Assembly: GCA_039000515.1 (NCBI GenBank)
Contig: JBCFYV010000012.1
Coordinates: 31,893,397-31,957,396 of the forward strand
Reading direction: 5' to 3'
Length of the DNA stretch: 64,000 bases
Source: Timema cristinae
Taxonomy: Eukaryota; Arthropoda; Insecta; Phasmatodea; Timematidae
Made by a program: the position numbers and the translations under genes. Within the stretch, counting starts at the first letter, position 1, and the number at the start of each line of letters is the position of its first letter. Below are positions 22,501-36,795 of this stretch, one piece after another. The notes beneath the pieces were generated by a model that did not search any database, was not told where the DNA came from, and was given only the letters and a program-made list of their open reading frames with translations.

Positions 22501-25500
22501 CTTATCCACAACTGTGGGAAAAAACTGAACCACTTCTCATCTCGTTCCTGTCAACATATTTAGTTGAAAAAGGATTTAGTTCTGTTGTCCAGCTCCTCAC
22601 AAAACAAAGAAATAAGTTGGACATTTGCCTCAAAGGAGACTTGCGCCTGAACTTGACGAACAAAAAGCCGGATATTCAAGCTTTAACTGAAATCCACCAA
22701 GCACAAGGCAGCCATTGAAAAGGTAAAATAAAACAATAACAAATTTTCAAACTTTCATTTATTTTTTTCAAATTTTAACTGTCAACTTTCTTAATTTTTC
22801 CAGATTCCAATTTAAAAATGAAAACATGTACTCCTGTTTTTTAAATGTACATCAATGATCTTAGTTAATTATTTAACTTCTTTGTTACTTTAAAAAAATC
22901 TGTAAAAAATGTAAATTTTTTTTCTATTTTATTCAAGAGTGACCGGATAAAACTGCTTTGGTTGTTTTTATATATGGTAGTAAAAATGTTTATAATAATA
23001 AAACTGCTTTATTATTTACACCTTACTTCAAATTAAAATTAGGCATACAATGAAAATGAAAAGGGGGCGATAGGTGTTAGTCAACCTCCAGAAAGGGGAG
23101 ATGGGCCACAAAAGGTTGGGAACCACTGTTTTAGAGGAATAAAAATGAGTCAAATGCAATTAGACATTGCTATAGAGTATATAGACTCAAATCACCCAAT
23201 TTTAATAGCAGAAATAATAAAATATCGGGCAAAATGTGCTCCATTCAAAGATTATATGTGTTTGAAATATGTCCTAGAAGATTTAAAGCCAATAACGCGG
23301 TGGCCATCAATAGAAAACAACCTAAGCCCAAAAATAATGGACCTCGTCAAGCAATTGCACAGTGCATTAGCATCATCTGCGGGAAGTGAATGGCTGTTTT
23401 CTTCCTTTGGCTTCATACATTTGAAAATTAGAAATAGAATAGGTACAGAAAAAACATCTAAACTCGTGGCACTTTTTTGAGCACTAAATAGTAAATAAAC
23501 AAATTACTCTTTTGATATATTAATTAAAGTAGAGCCTCAACAATTTTATAAAAATAAAATGTTTTTTTTTTGATTAAATTTAGTTTATATTTTTAAGACA
23601 TTTAAAATATTGTAGCTGTAGAAAAATGTTTAAAAAAATCTATCCATTAGCTTATGTAAAGTTTTGTTTTTAATTTTGAGTACTAGGCATGTTACTGAAT
23701 AAAAATAAACATAAATTTCTTCTAACTAAATGTTATGATTTTGACAACTTATTCTTTAGATGTTATGATAATGGAATTTTCCATTTTGTATTAAATAAAT
23801 GTTTCTTTCACTATAGTTTTGTTTAATTGAAGACTTTAAAAAACCTGTTTAAAACATTGTTTTAAAAATGTTTTAAATACAATAAATGTTTTAAACATTA
23901 TTATAACCCTGAATTCAAAAGCTTTGAAACAAATCTAGCACTTCAAGAAAGTTAATGATAAGAACTAATGGAAGGCACCTGTTTGTAATTTGAGGCACCA
24001 GTATTGAATTTTTTGGTGTAGGTGGCGGGCGTGGTGGGCCGGGCAGACCTACTTTGTGCTCTGCTCTACTTTCTCTCATTTCTGGTGTACTGCAGTGCTG
24101 TAAGTATCAAAGGATCCTTCCATCAGTCCTCCCTTGTCATCCTCAGCATGGGTCTCGCTGCACTAGCCATGCTGGCTAAGGAACAAGGAATCACTGTCAT
24201 TGTGAGTCTCACAGCAATAAAATAATTGCACTACAATTTTACCTAAATATAATAAAAGTATATTTTATCCTCTTAAAGTGAACATACTTTAAATTCACAT
24301 AATTTTAATTTAAAATACAAATGTAAAACTTTATTAATAAACTTGATGCTGTCTTTTTCATTGCTATCTATTTGGCACCATGATAGGTTCATAAGATGGT
24401 GGTAAATAACACTAACCATTAAATAAATGTAGGGTAGGTACAGTAAAAGATTAAAAGTGTATGAATACTAATCAACCACTTTACATTTTTTAAATAATCA
24501 AACTACAAAGATGAAAAGAAAATTGTACTTTAATTATGGCAGTGAATTGAAAGGTTAAAAAAAAAAACGTGGTTCGGATTCCACGTTAAACTGTAGGTCC
24601 TTTATTTCATCTCACAATCACCCTACCATTACACATTAGCGTAAGTGCTATAACCCGAACGGGTAGTAAGACGCAGGGGCTAATAATAATATTAATAATA
24701 ATAATAAAAATTGGGATTCTTACACTAGCAAATACATAGTTAATGTTTATTGTTTACAAAGCTTTAAAGAGTGTATGAACTTATATTGATGCTCGCATGG
24801 TCTAATTTGTCACTCTTGCTCTAAACTGGATTGTTGGTGATAGGAGATTGAAGTTCGAATCTCAGCTGGGAATGCTATGAATGATTTTTCCTAAATAGTT
24901 TCCCACTCTTCTTTACCAAAAATGTTGGTACATTTTCTCTAAATTCGACCTTCCTCATCCTATAGTGTGAATATGTTGATAGCCTGAATAGCCAGTAAGA
25001 CGCACTTCACACACAAAAAGTATATTGTATGAGTGTATGTGAATATTTTTGGAATAAATAAAAATATTAAGATAAACAAGGTTATAAAGAAAGTCTTTTT
25101 CAATTACATTGGCTAAACAAATATTTATCTACCAAAAGTGGCAAGGAGAACATATACAACATCTAAGTAACATTGAAGAGTTTAAATAGTGGTTCCAATT
25201 AAAATAGCTCAGTTGCATCCACCATTGCTCAATGTTAACCAAATGCTTAAATGCATTGTCAAGCTTCACATCTCTAGCTTAGAGCGAACTGAATTACATT
25301 CAAGACATTCTATATTAATAAAAAGGCGTGGTGGCTAAATTATAATCATCATAAACTCAAAGTACTGATATAAATTGAATGAAGATAACCCTCTAAGGGA
25401 AAAAGAACAAATTGTGGGTAGAATATTCATCATCATCGACTGTTTACAGCCTTTGGCCGTGTCAGCTTATTAAAATACCTCATCTTTCTCATTGCTTCCA

Positions 25501-28500
25501 AACCAACATACAAATGTGACACCTTTATACTTTTATTGTAAAAATAGTATCACACAAATTGAAAAATAGATAAATTGGTCACCATTGTGCATTTAATTCT
25601 ACCCACATCTTTTCCTCATTTCCTTAGATAGGCTTTCTTCTCTCATTTTAAGATTAATTAGTTTATTTTCCCTTAGCAATTCCATGTATTATTATTGCAG
25701 GCATTGTATGATTTGGCCTTATAGTAAGTATTTAGTAACAATATTTCTGTACACCAATAGATATGTTCAACAAATAATTAGGTGACATGGTGGTCTATGG
25801 GTAAGGCGTCAGACTTCTGTGCTGGGGCTTCTGGGTTCAAGCCTTGATCTCGGCACAGATTTATCTGATTGCCAAACCCTTCCTTCACCTCTGACAAGAC
25901 ATGTATTAATCACAACTTGTGAATGTGGGGAATGCCAGGCCAGCCTTGATTCGGATCTCACGATAAACTGTAGGTCCTTCATTTAATCTCACAATCACCC
26001 TATCATTTACATTAGTGTAAGTGCTTATAACTGAATGGGTAGTAAGATGCGTGCATAGTTATTATTATTATTAAAGTTGTTCAATGACCTTACTGTTTGT
26101 TTGTTAGGGCCTGTGTAGTGCCTATGATATCATCATTGCTTCAAGAATACACCCGTCAAGTATATCTTCATTCCTTTACAAAAATATTTGTATACCATTC
26201 TCCAAAAAGAGAAGAAAATCTGTCAACAGTTTTTGGGACAATGGTAGCGTTAACAGTCGTGTCTCGTGCAGTGATGAAGAAGAAGGAGAGGTTGAGCTTG
26301 CAGCACTGCGCCCCTTGTGGCTCCGCCATTTTGCTATGTTAATGACTGGCATTGTTATTCTTCTGCTACGGTGGAGAGTCATGGGGTCGATTCCTCCAAC
26401 GTTTCAAATTGTCGACAATCCTGCCTCATTCTCAGACAGTTTTATTATCAGGGTAAGTACTTAACTTTTTTTTTCCAAGTAACTATACTTCCTCGCCAAC
26501 AAAGTCCAAGCAGTTTAAGGTTTGGACTTTTATTGCACTTAATTGCGGTTGACTTTTGATGGGGAGGTTGAAGTTTGAATATCTACTAGCTGTACTGACA
26601 GGCTATTCATTATATTATTTTTTCTTGTGGTTTTCCTATCCTTTCTCCAAGCAAGCATGGACACATATCCTCAAATGTTAAGCTGCTAACAACCCTTATG
26701 TTGAATATACTGATTAAAATATATGCTTCCACATCTTCTGTGATACAACATAATCTAATGAATGTAATATCATTTTTAGACTTAAGTTCATTTCAAGAAA
26801 TTCCTGCTGTAAATAATTTTTCCATACAGTCTGATTTTCACAAGAAGACTGTTATATGAAAACTGAAAACTCATGTTGCCACTTTGGCGGGAAAAAAACT
26901 ACAATTGAAGGGCCTATTTATATTCAGTCTCTTTATTTTTTAAATTTTTTATTTTTTTATTCATTTGAGGTATTTAATGTGAACTTTCTGAATAGACTGA
27001 TTATATCAGCACACTACTTATAAGCTAACTTAGATCTAGAATAGACACAACATCCAGCTCCCCACCGTTAAATCATCACGTGAAAGAGGAAACCCATATT
27101 TCACCAATTATACATTTTTCGGCCATGCTAGGAATCGAACCCGAATCCTTAGCTCAGCACATACATATGCTACCGACTGAGCTTATGTGTTGAACTATTT
27201 AATTAATAAAGTAAAGTTAAATTAAACAATAATCTATAAGGAAATATGTTTAAGAGCGTTTGATAACTTTTAGAAGACTTAATGATTAATAAATCAAATA
27301 AGACAATTTTAGAATGTCAAATGTTTTGACTTTCAATAAATGTTGGTTGAAAGTGGTCTTCCTATCAAAATAAGGGTTCCCTTCACTTGTTACTACTCAT
27401 CTGGCTTGCCTGTGTAAGTCTCCTAATGGTATATTTGAGGAAAGTAGACATTTTAAAGCAAGCACATTCACATTTGCATGGCTGGAAAGCAGGGAACCAA
27501 TTAGGAAATACCACCTTTGTACAATCACTAGGAATTCAAATCCCCGCCTCCCTGTCACCAGAAAACCAGGCAAGACTATACAAGACTTCATTTCTTCACA
27601 TAAACACTGGACATTTTTAATAGTTTGTTACTTTTCAACCTTATTTTACATTATTTGTATTACCTGTAACTCTATAGTTTTACTCGTTTTCTCCATTTAA
27701 ATTAGCCATCTTCATTGTTTGAATTGCTTTAATTGTTTGTTGTCCTCAATTCATTTACTGATATTAATTATTTTAATATGGTTTCATGTATTTATTTTTC
27801 TAAAGGATGGTCACCATTTGACTTCAAGATTATGTTATGTCTGAATATTTTTAATCTTTTTATTTTATCTATATTATGTATGAAGCGTAACTTAGATTCG
27901 TTTCTCAATATTAAAATATGTTTAATTTTAACCTGTTAATAATTTTAACTTTTTTATTAATTTCTTTTGTATACTCTATCCTTTCACCTTTATATTATAA
28001 CCTTAGGTCTTTCGAAGTCTTAACCATAACTAAAAAATGCTTCTTAGTGCCTAATGGTGAGAAAAACTGAGATATTAGAGCAAGAAAATTTTGCAAATAA
28101 TACTTGACACAGATGTTCATGAACCGGAACATGACTACCCAAATTATGACTGTGAAAAACAAATAGTATAAAAATCTCAAAATTAACATAAGTTTAAAAA
28201 AAATTATTTGGATTTTATAAGTGTATGACACTAGTGGGACTATCAGTGTTTGGGATTGCACCTAACTGAATTACTTTTACATCACTATTTTAATTTTGAC
28301 TTTATTGATATGCAAACTACATTTTCAAATGGAGATGCTGAACATATAATAATGCTCACATCCAAAGTAACTGGTCCAAAGTATAATTTTCAATAAATGT
28401 ATTGCGTGTCCTGTGTCAATTATAAAACTATCTATTTATTTCAAGCATCTGCGAACTAAAATTAAATAGGTTATTTTAGTACATTACATTTTTCTTCTAT

Positions 28501-31500
28501 ATCCAAATTAGATTTCTAATTTAAAAAACAATAATTTAATATAATTGAAACAGTGTTATGACTGTGGGGGTATAATGATTTGTTTCAGACTAACATATCT
28601 ATTTAAAATCTTGAGCGGTATCCAACCATTAACTTTAAAGACCACTAGAAATGAAAGCTCGGCTCTCTTTGCCACTGCATATTCCTCCTAAACAAGTGAC
28701 TGACTGTTGTGTTACAGATTTTGACATACAACTACATCTATGCTTTGAATGTGTGGCTTCTAGTCTGCCCCGAATGGTTGTGTTTTGATTGGTCCATGGG
28801 TTGTGTACCCTTGTTGAACTGGCGGGACCCTCGTGTTGCAGCAGTGGTAACCTTGTGGTTGGGGATTGCTGGTATTTTGTGGAGGGTTACCACCTTGCGA
28901 AGTAGTCCTACACACAGGTTTTCTTTTATTACATAAAGTTTTGTCATTATTTCTAGGTTAAAATTTTTTTTTAAATTGATTAGAAATAATTTAAAAATAG
29001 CTTAAAAAAGCAAAATATGAATATGAGCATTAATAAGGAATCAAACCAAATCCACACAATTCTGATGTTAATTTTAACAACTTGTTAAGTCGCTAATGAT
29101 TTATAAGTGCAAATGCCAATGTTATCTAAATTAAATAGTCTTTGCTTATGTACATTGTGTTTTAAAAATGAATTATTATGTACATCAAATGGAAGCTAGA
29201 AAATGATGAGACTACAAAACTTTCGATCTCAAGCTTAAATGAAGAGCTCGGCTCGAAGCTCGAAATCCAAGTACTTGCAGAGCACTAATAAGTTCTTATA
29301 TGCTAGATAAGTTGAGATTTTTCACCATAAGAATCAATTGCAAGAAAATCAATTTTTTTAAATTAAAAAAACTGGATGAATCAGAAATTTTTAAACTATA
29401 TTTTGTAAAGCAGAAAATATTTTCCTTCCCACTGTTACAAAAATGTTTCTTTGACACATAATTAATATTTTATTTTTAGGAGTTTGATCATGAGTTTAGC
29501 TCTTACCGTCATTCCGTTCCTCCCCGCCACTAACCTGTTCTTCCGAGTGGGGTTTGTGATTGCTGAACGAGTCCTCTATTTGCCCTCGGCAGGATTCTGT
29601 ATGTTGGTGGTCCTGGGTGTACGTCAACTTGCAGTGTTCAGTAATGCCAAACGTGTAAGTAGGTTTTTGAGACTTTATACACTAGAGATGTCACGATACC
29701 TCTTTTTCTCGATTTCAATTTTGATTCTTGAACGTTTTATTTTTTCATTATTTTTCCAAGCATCCAACCTCAAATTAAAATAAAGTAGGTATTCAAGTTT
29801 ATAAAAAACCAAAAAACTAAAAACTTCCATAGTAATAAAAAAATTAACAAATAAAATATCAATTTTATCAAGTATTTAATCATATAATAAAAAAAAAGTA
29901 ATTACACTGTATTAAACATGTATTATTACATACAAATAAGCCTCATTGAATCAAACATTTGTAAATTAAAAAAAGTATAATAAACAGTTGTTGAGAACAC
30001 AAGTCTATTCAATTCACCAAGTTAAATGAAAGTGTACTGTTTTGAATTAATGGCATTGGGAATAAAACTTAAGTAGCATACTTGTAGCAAGTAAACAAAC
30101 AAGATAATAATTGTAGACATCTACTTAATTTTTAAATTGTAAGAAAATTAATAAAAGAGTAAAATTATATTTGCTCAGGCCTATAACATCTGTCACAAAA
30201 ACTGTAAATTGGTCAACTAAGAGATTATTTTTGTAAAAAACAATTTTTTTTTTTTTTATAGCTGTTTAGTAATGTTATTGTAAAGAAAATCTAACGTGCC
30301 TGATAGCCTACTCCCTTGGACTCGACCATTACAACACATATTTACCTGAAACTTTAATCTTACAATTTTATAGATGTTTATTAAATGCATTAAAAGTATT
30401 CAAAACTAAAAATCAAACCAGAAATTCAAATAAACTATAAATTGATACAACAAATTGCGGATTTTATAACAGAAAGAACACATTTCACACTTAACAAAAA
30501 TTTAAAGTCATCTGGCATAATTGATCCAACTTATGTTAGCTCGCCAGAAATTATTGAAGAAGTTTTGGGAAGATATATTGAATATATCGGACTATGCTCT
30601 AAATCTATTGGATTAAACTAAAATAACTTTTTTGCTCAATTTTTATTAACCATGTCCATTTTTGTTCTATTTTTATTAAACTTATCTTATTCAAAGAGCT
30701 AAAAAATCATTAAAAGTTGAAAAGCGACAAAGAATATGATTACAGGAGAGCGGCCATCTTAATTTAATCTAAATATCATATCTTTCGATATACATGGTGT
30801 GACTGTCACATTGTCAGGTTGTATTGTATTCGAGACCATTTGATTTTTCATGTAGAACACCTCAAAATGTTAAGATCACATTTTACACGGGGTTGTACTA
30901 TATTTGGGCCAATACAGTATATTTACAATTTACCAGCATATAAGTGAAACAGCAACTAAACTAATATGATAGATAATCAATTTTTATCTATTCTGAATGG
31001 TGCTGTTTTGTTTATTTGCCAGTTTTATTGAGCTCAGAATCGAAGTAGCAAGAATCGTAATATTAAGATTGATTCTCGATTCTTTTGATACCAGTAAGAA
31101 TCGAGGGTATCGAGTTTGACAGCTCTAATAAACACATTTACAATAATGTATTGTTAAATATAGGACCCTTTAAAAAAAACTCGCCCAGGCCACTGGCTGG
31201 AAACAATAATGGATGTAAAGTAAAGTTATAGGACCTTTGAACCCTTAAGGATACTCAAGATTCGAGATTTGAAAGAATATAAAATTGATTTGATCTAAAT
31301 TTGATAGTTCTTACACTGACTGCACTAATGGTTCAGCCCAACATAAATATGGTAAAAACTTTACTAAACCCTGGACCATTAATTTACCACTTAATTGAAT
31401 CTGACTGTTATAATAAATGCATCATGACTTTTTTTTACATTTAGTTTCTAAGAAAACAGCTACGTTTTGAGACTTTGAATATTGGTATGCTTCCTGTAAG

Positions 31501-34500
31501 AAAAGATGAGATTGATATGTTGGAGAAAAAAGAATATAAATACTGGGAATGAGTGAAACTAAGTGTAGGGGAGTTGCATGATTGGGTTAAGGAAATGATA
31601 TACTCGTATTTTTTTATTGTATGAGAAATGATAAAAGATGAAAAACAAAGTAGGCTTTGTAGTGAGAGAATTGTTACAAGTGGAGGTGGAAGATATAAAT
31701 GAGTGTATCATAAAAATAGAAATATCGCATAAAGAAAAGATGTAGTTTATACAAGTGAATGCACAGTGGAAGATAAATACAAGTTTGAAGAAGATTTGGA
31801 AGGACAAATAGGAAAAAAGTTGCAGGTTATGATGGGGACTTGAATGCAAGAGTTGGAAAAGAGAGCAAGTGTGCCGCTAACTAGTGTGGTCACATGTTTC
31901 AAGTGGCAGACAGAGTGGGATGGAAATATAGGAGAAAAGTAGGAAAACAAGAAAGAAAGTTCAGGGTGTGGAGGCTTAGAAACGAAGAGGAAAGAAATCT
32001 GTATTTAAGAAAGGCAAGAATATTAATGATCCCCAATGATGAGATGCAAGGTGTAGAGGTGGAATGGAAAGCTTTAAAAAAAAATCTGGTGGGAGCTCTA
32101 GAGGAGGTATGTGGGAGGACAAGGGATAAGAGGAAGTATAAAGACCACCATGGTGGAACAACAGAGTGAAGGAAGCAGTGGGAGAAAAGAACAAAGCATT
32201 CAAAAAGGGTGTAAGAAAAGGCATGAGTAAACAAAGGAAGAGTATGATGAGAAGAAGAGAAGAGCAAAGGGTGTGGTACTGGAACCTAGGAAGGATTATA
32301 TGCAAAAATTGACAGAGATTCTGGAAAGGAAAGTTTAAGTAAGGTGTTATATAGCCAAGTAAGAAAAGGCAAAAAGATAGCATGATGGATGAAAATGAAA
32401 GAATTATAAAAACAGAAAAAGAAAAGGAGCTATGAAGGAGATATTTTGAGAAGAAGTTCAACCCGGAAGAGGAGAGGGGTGAAAGTGAAGCAGAGGAGCA
32501 TGAAGAATTAGCAGAAAAGGATGAAAGGGGTCCAACATGGAAAAATATGGAGGATAAAACAGGGAAAAGTACCATGTGTGGACATACTAACTATGGAAAT
32601 GATAAGAGCTGCAGATGAAGCAGGAATACAAGTTATACAGGATGTTGAGTGGGATCTAGAAGGAGAACAGGGTACCGAAAGTTTATAAGAAAGGAATAAT
32701 AGTATTGATTTTTAAGAAATGAGACAGGTAGAGGTTTACAAATTATAGGGGAATAACAATGAAGTGTCATTGTACAAAAATAGAGAAGATACTGGAAAAG
32801 AGAATAAGAAAGGAAGGGGAATAGAGAAATACAATAGACTTTATCTTAATTATATGACAGCTGATGGAAAAAGGAATGAATTTGAGAAGACTTGGTTTGG
32901 TATTAATGGATGTCAAGAAAGCATGATAGTATGAATATAAATAAAATTTGGAAAGCGATGGAGAAGGCTGGATTGGAAATAGAAGTTGTAATGAGAGTGA
33001 AAAGTATGTATGAAGAAGATAACATAAGCTGTGTTAATACGAATAAGGGGTTGATGTAGTGATTTCAAATAAAAAATACTCTTTGTAATGATAATGGAAA
33101 TGGCTATGCATAAAGTGGCAAGGAAGCTCAAGAGACAAAATAATATAAGCTAGGATATTTACTGGTGACTAGATTGTACTGGGGAAGAAGGAAGAGGAAG
33201 TACAGGAACAGCTACAGGAATGGCATAAAGAAGAGAAATAGTGTGGATTGAAATTCAGCATGACTAAGAGTGAAGTGATGGTAATTTCAAGGAGGACGAT
33301 AATGCCTAGTAAAGATATAAAGTTGGTCGGAGTATAGCTGAGAAAGGTACAGAATGTAAAATATCTTGAAAACTTGATTGAGGTGAAGGTGGTAGTAAAG
33401 AGTGTGGTATATTATAAGAAAAGGACAGTAGTGGGAGTTGTTCTCTAGGTGTGTAAGAGGGAAGTGAAGTGCCCTAGAAGTGTAAGTGCTTTATATGGCA
33501 TACTGTGCACCAATGGTCTTATTTGCAACAGAAAACAACGAGACAACGAGATTGGAGGTCATGGGAATTGAGTTTGTGAAGAGCATGTTATATTTCATGA
33601 GGGGAAACAGGATAAGGAATGAAGTTTGTTCATGCAAGAGTGGGGGTACAAGGAGTATATGAGATAGTAGAGGACACAAGGCTGAGATGATATTGTCATG
33701 TAATGAGGATGGAGATGGAGAGGATGCCAAATAAAATTATAGAAATGAAGTATGTAGGAAAAAGGTCATAAGGGAGACCAAGAAAAAGATGGGTGGAGCA
33801 GTACAACAGAAAGTGTGTAAATGAGAAGAGAAGACTGAAAGTAATTAAAGGAGGAAGAATGCTGGAAGGAAAGATGAAGATGGAGGCATTTTATTCAACT
33901 GATCCAGCCACAGGCTGGAAATAGTTGAGGATGATGAGTTACTATTGATATTCTCAATAGCAACTTAAGAATTACTAATGTAGTAAAAGGTTGTTTTCTA
34001 CCATAAATAATCAGATTCAAGTTGATTTTGGTGGTCTTAGGGTGAAGTACTTGACACAGGATTCTATGATTGTGTGTCAAACCCAGTTTGGGTCGATGCA
34101 TTTTTCTTGAGTGATAAAAATCCACAGCACAACTTCCATTGGAGGGGAAGTAAACCGTCAGTCCCATGTCAATTGTGGCATGTAAAATAACCCTGGAAGG
34201 TATGTGAAAATACCTTTCTCGGCAAAATTGGTAAGCCTTTTTGTTCTTGCTCATAGAAATTCATATGTGCTGACATAATCGGTCACTTAAGAAAGTACAT
34301 GTTAAATATTTCAAATAAATAAAAAAAATAAGGTTCAAATTCAACATTTAGGTAAAATGTATATTTGGATTTGGAAAAAGATTGAATTTGAGTCATATTT
34401 CACACCCTTAAAACTACAATATAATGTAGCAATTTGTACTCTACTCCCCCTCAGTGAATTCTTGCTGATGTTAGTTAATCAATAAAATAAGCTCAACTGC

Positions 34501-36764
34501 TCAAATTCATCCCACAACTCTACATAATTTATGTTTTTTGAAATATAATTCTGTGATATACATGCTTCTTGAATCTCAGTTTGATTGAACTTGATCTTGA
34601 ATGTCTAAAAAACTTAAAACAAGTTGACAACCACCATTTTTATTTACTTCGTCTATTAGCAGAGTAGAACCTTGTTGAAACTCATTTCTGACATTCCAGT
34701 TGTTAAGTTGCTGTACACAATTTTTATACACATTTTTTATTTAATTGTAATTTATGGATGACATACATAAATATTTATCAAAATTATTATAGAAAATATG
34801 TAACACTAAACAAACCTTCTTTCTTCCCACTAATAAATAATACATACATAATATTAGTGAAACAAAATTTAATTTGATGGCTGCAGATTTATGAAGGAAG
34901 TAATAGAAAAATACTTTTCAAATTAAACACACATTCAATTGCTTTTTAATGAGTTTTATTGCATTATTAGTTTGTTTTACACCGCTTAAATGTCCAAGAA
35001 TTATTATTTTTACAAATTGTCGACTTGTGGTTAAAAAGTTACATGCCACACAAGAGATGTGCAACTTTGGCCACTTTCTGACAACGCCCCATTATCTCTC
35101 CTTCACAGCACAAGAAACATCCATAATAAAGTTATGTTATGGCAACTGTAATACCACATTTAAAAAACTGCAAAATATGTAATTTAATATTATAGCTTTG
35201 AAAATATGTGTAATTCAATAAAATATGTAAAAACTAAAATCATTTAAAATTAAAACTGGAAATTTACAGTCCCAAACAATCGAATTTGCTAATTTTCTTT
35301 ATTTTCATATTTTTAACTGGCAGGATTAAAATCTTCTACCTACAAATCCGGCCTCTATGTACTGACCAATCATTTTAAAAATATGAATGAATATGAATAT
35401 CAATTTTTTATATTGATTTGTTTACAGAAATTTTTTATTTATTGTCAAAAATTCTTTTCATTGAATTTTCTTGATATTTGGATTTCAAAAAATAATCTAA
35501 TTTCTAGAGATGGGCCACTCGAATCTTCAAATCCTCAAATCCACCGATTCCTGACAAGTATTCGAGATTTGAGGATTTGGTGTTTTACTGGATTTGATGT
35601 TTGAATCTTTCACCTTATAAACAAAGCATAATATTTTGAATTGAAAAATTACTTAGGCCACAATGTATTTCTGACAGTTCTTCTTTCATTCAAAATGGAA
35701 TAATCCAGTGTTTGTGTTATTTGTACTCTTTTCTTTGTGTTTGATAAAGGCAACATTGCCGAAATATTATATTTGTGTTAAAATGTGTGTGTGGCTAATT
35801 CTGCTATAGAAGACAGAAGAAGGAAGATGATGTCACCATTGTGCATTGAATTCTTCCCACATTCTTCCTCTTTCCCTAGGTGGGATTTCTTCATCAAATT
35901 TACTCTTAGTAGTTTACTTTCCCTTTTTCTTTAGTTTGATCAATTTTCTTTATTATAAAATTAAGACTATTTGTGTAGTTATAGCTATATAAATAACCTC
36001 CAACTCGCTAACTTAGGTGACTTCAAGTTGAGCCATCAGTTTTTGAACCCTATTTGACTTTCTGTGATTGTTGTCATGAGTATAAACTTTATTCTTTGCC
36101 AGTTACTTCAGTTGGGCTACCTGTATTTGGTGGTGATTCTGGGCGTACGGGCATGTTGGAGAAGTTCAGAGTGGCGCAGCGAGAAATTATTATTCACAAG
36201 TGGACTGGCAGTGTGCCCTCTTAATGCCAAGGTCCACTACAATATCGCTAAGAATGCCGCCGATTCTGGCAACAAGACCTATGCTGTTCTTGAGTACACA
36301 GAGGCATAAGGTACTCTTTTATAAACCTCTTTAAATTAAATTTATTATAACTTAAACATACCCACATCATTGTGCACACGAATAAAGATGTCAGTCTTGT
36401 CCTGTCTGGTTTCTTGGTGATGAGGTCAAGGGTTTGAATTCTGTATGACATACTGAGAGGTTTTTTCCTAAATGGTTTCCCACTTTACGCTAGTGTAAAT
36501 ATCTGGATTGCCTGGATGGGTAGTAGGGCATAGATCCCAATGAAAGAAATGGTATGGTAAAATCATGCAGACTTTCTCTTTCTTTAATCAACATTGACCT
36601 AAAACTTAAACATTTGTGAAAGGAAACAATATACACTGTTGCAGAATCACTCCACCAAAGACTAAATCTGATTATATACAATGTAACAGAAACATTGAGA
36701 AAATAGGATCATATCTATCCACCAAAGACCATAACAATCAATTTTATATTCCTAAGTACTACAT

Positions 36765-36795
<31 letters not shown>

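Larger units (their letters stand above)
19564..23911 (+). mobile_element. Outer hAT transposon in TMTC4 intron 3, interrupted by a second hAT
   Basis: Left end TAGGGTTGAAAAAAAACATG and right end ...ATAACCCTG form imperfect hAT-type termini. Flanking ATCAAAAG (19556-19563) and TTCAAAAG (23914-23921) agree at seven of eight bases but leave a 2-base offset at the right. Coding remnants at 19936-20560 and 23137-23480 are two parts of one hAT transposase, split by the element at 20551-23128. Subtracting that leaves about 1.76 kb. Confidence 0.75.
18187..24021 (+). other. TMTC4 intron 3
   Basis: A 5.8-kb GT-AG intron. Outside the nested hAT (19564-23911) I see no recognisable element. 19600-19700 has near-repeats of TTTTAAACTAGTTTTTTTG belonging to the outer hAT terminal region. 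Confidence 0.75.

Noticed and set aside
25779..25880. tRNA gene
   Set aside because: A- and B-box-like sequences are present, but the cloverleaf is not closed and the unit repeats with a SINE body and tail. The same applies to the other tRNA-like heads.
31976..32575. Minus-strand open frame of 199 codons
   Set aside because: It is the antisense of the LINE linker region. Its Ser/Leu/Phe-rich, low-complexity product mirrors the purine-rich LINE strand.
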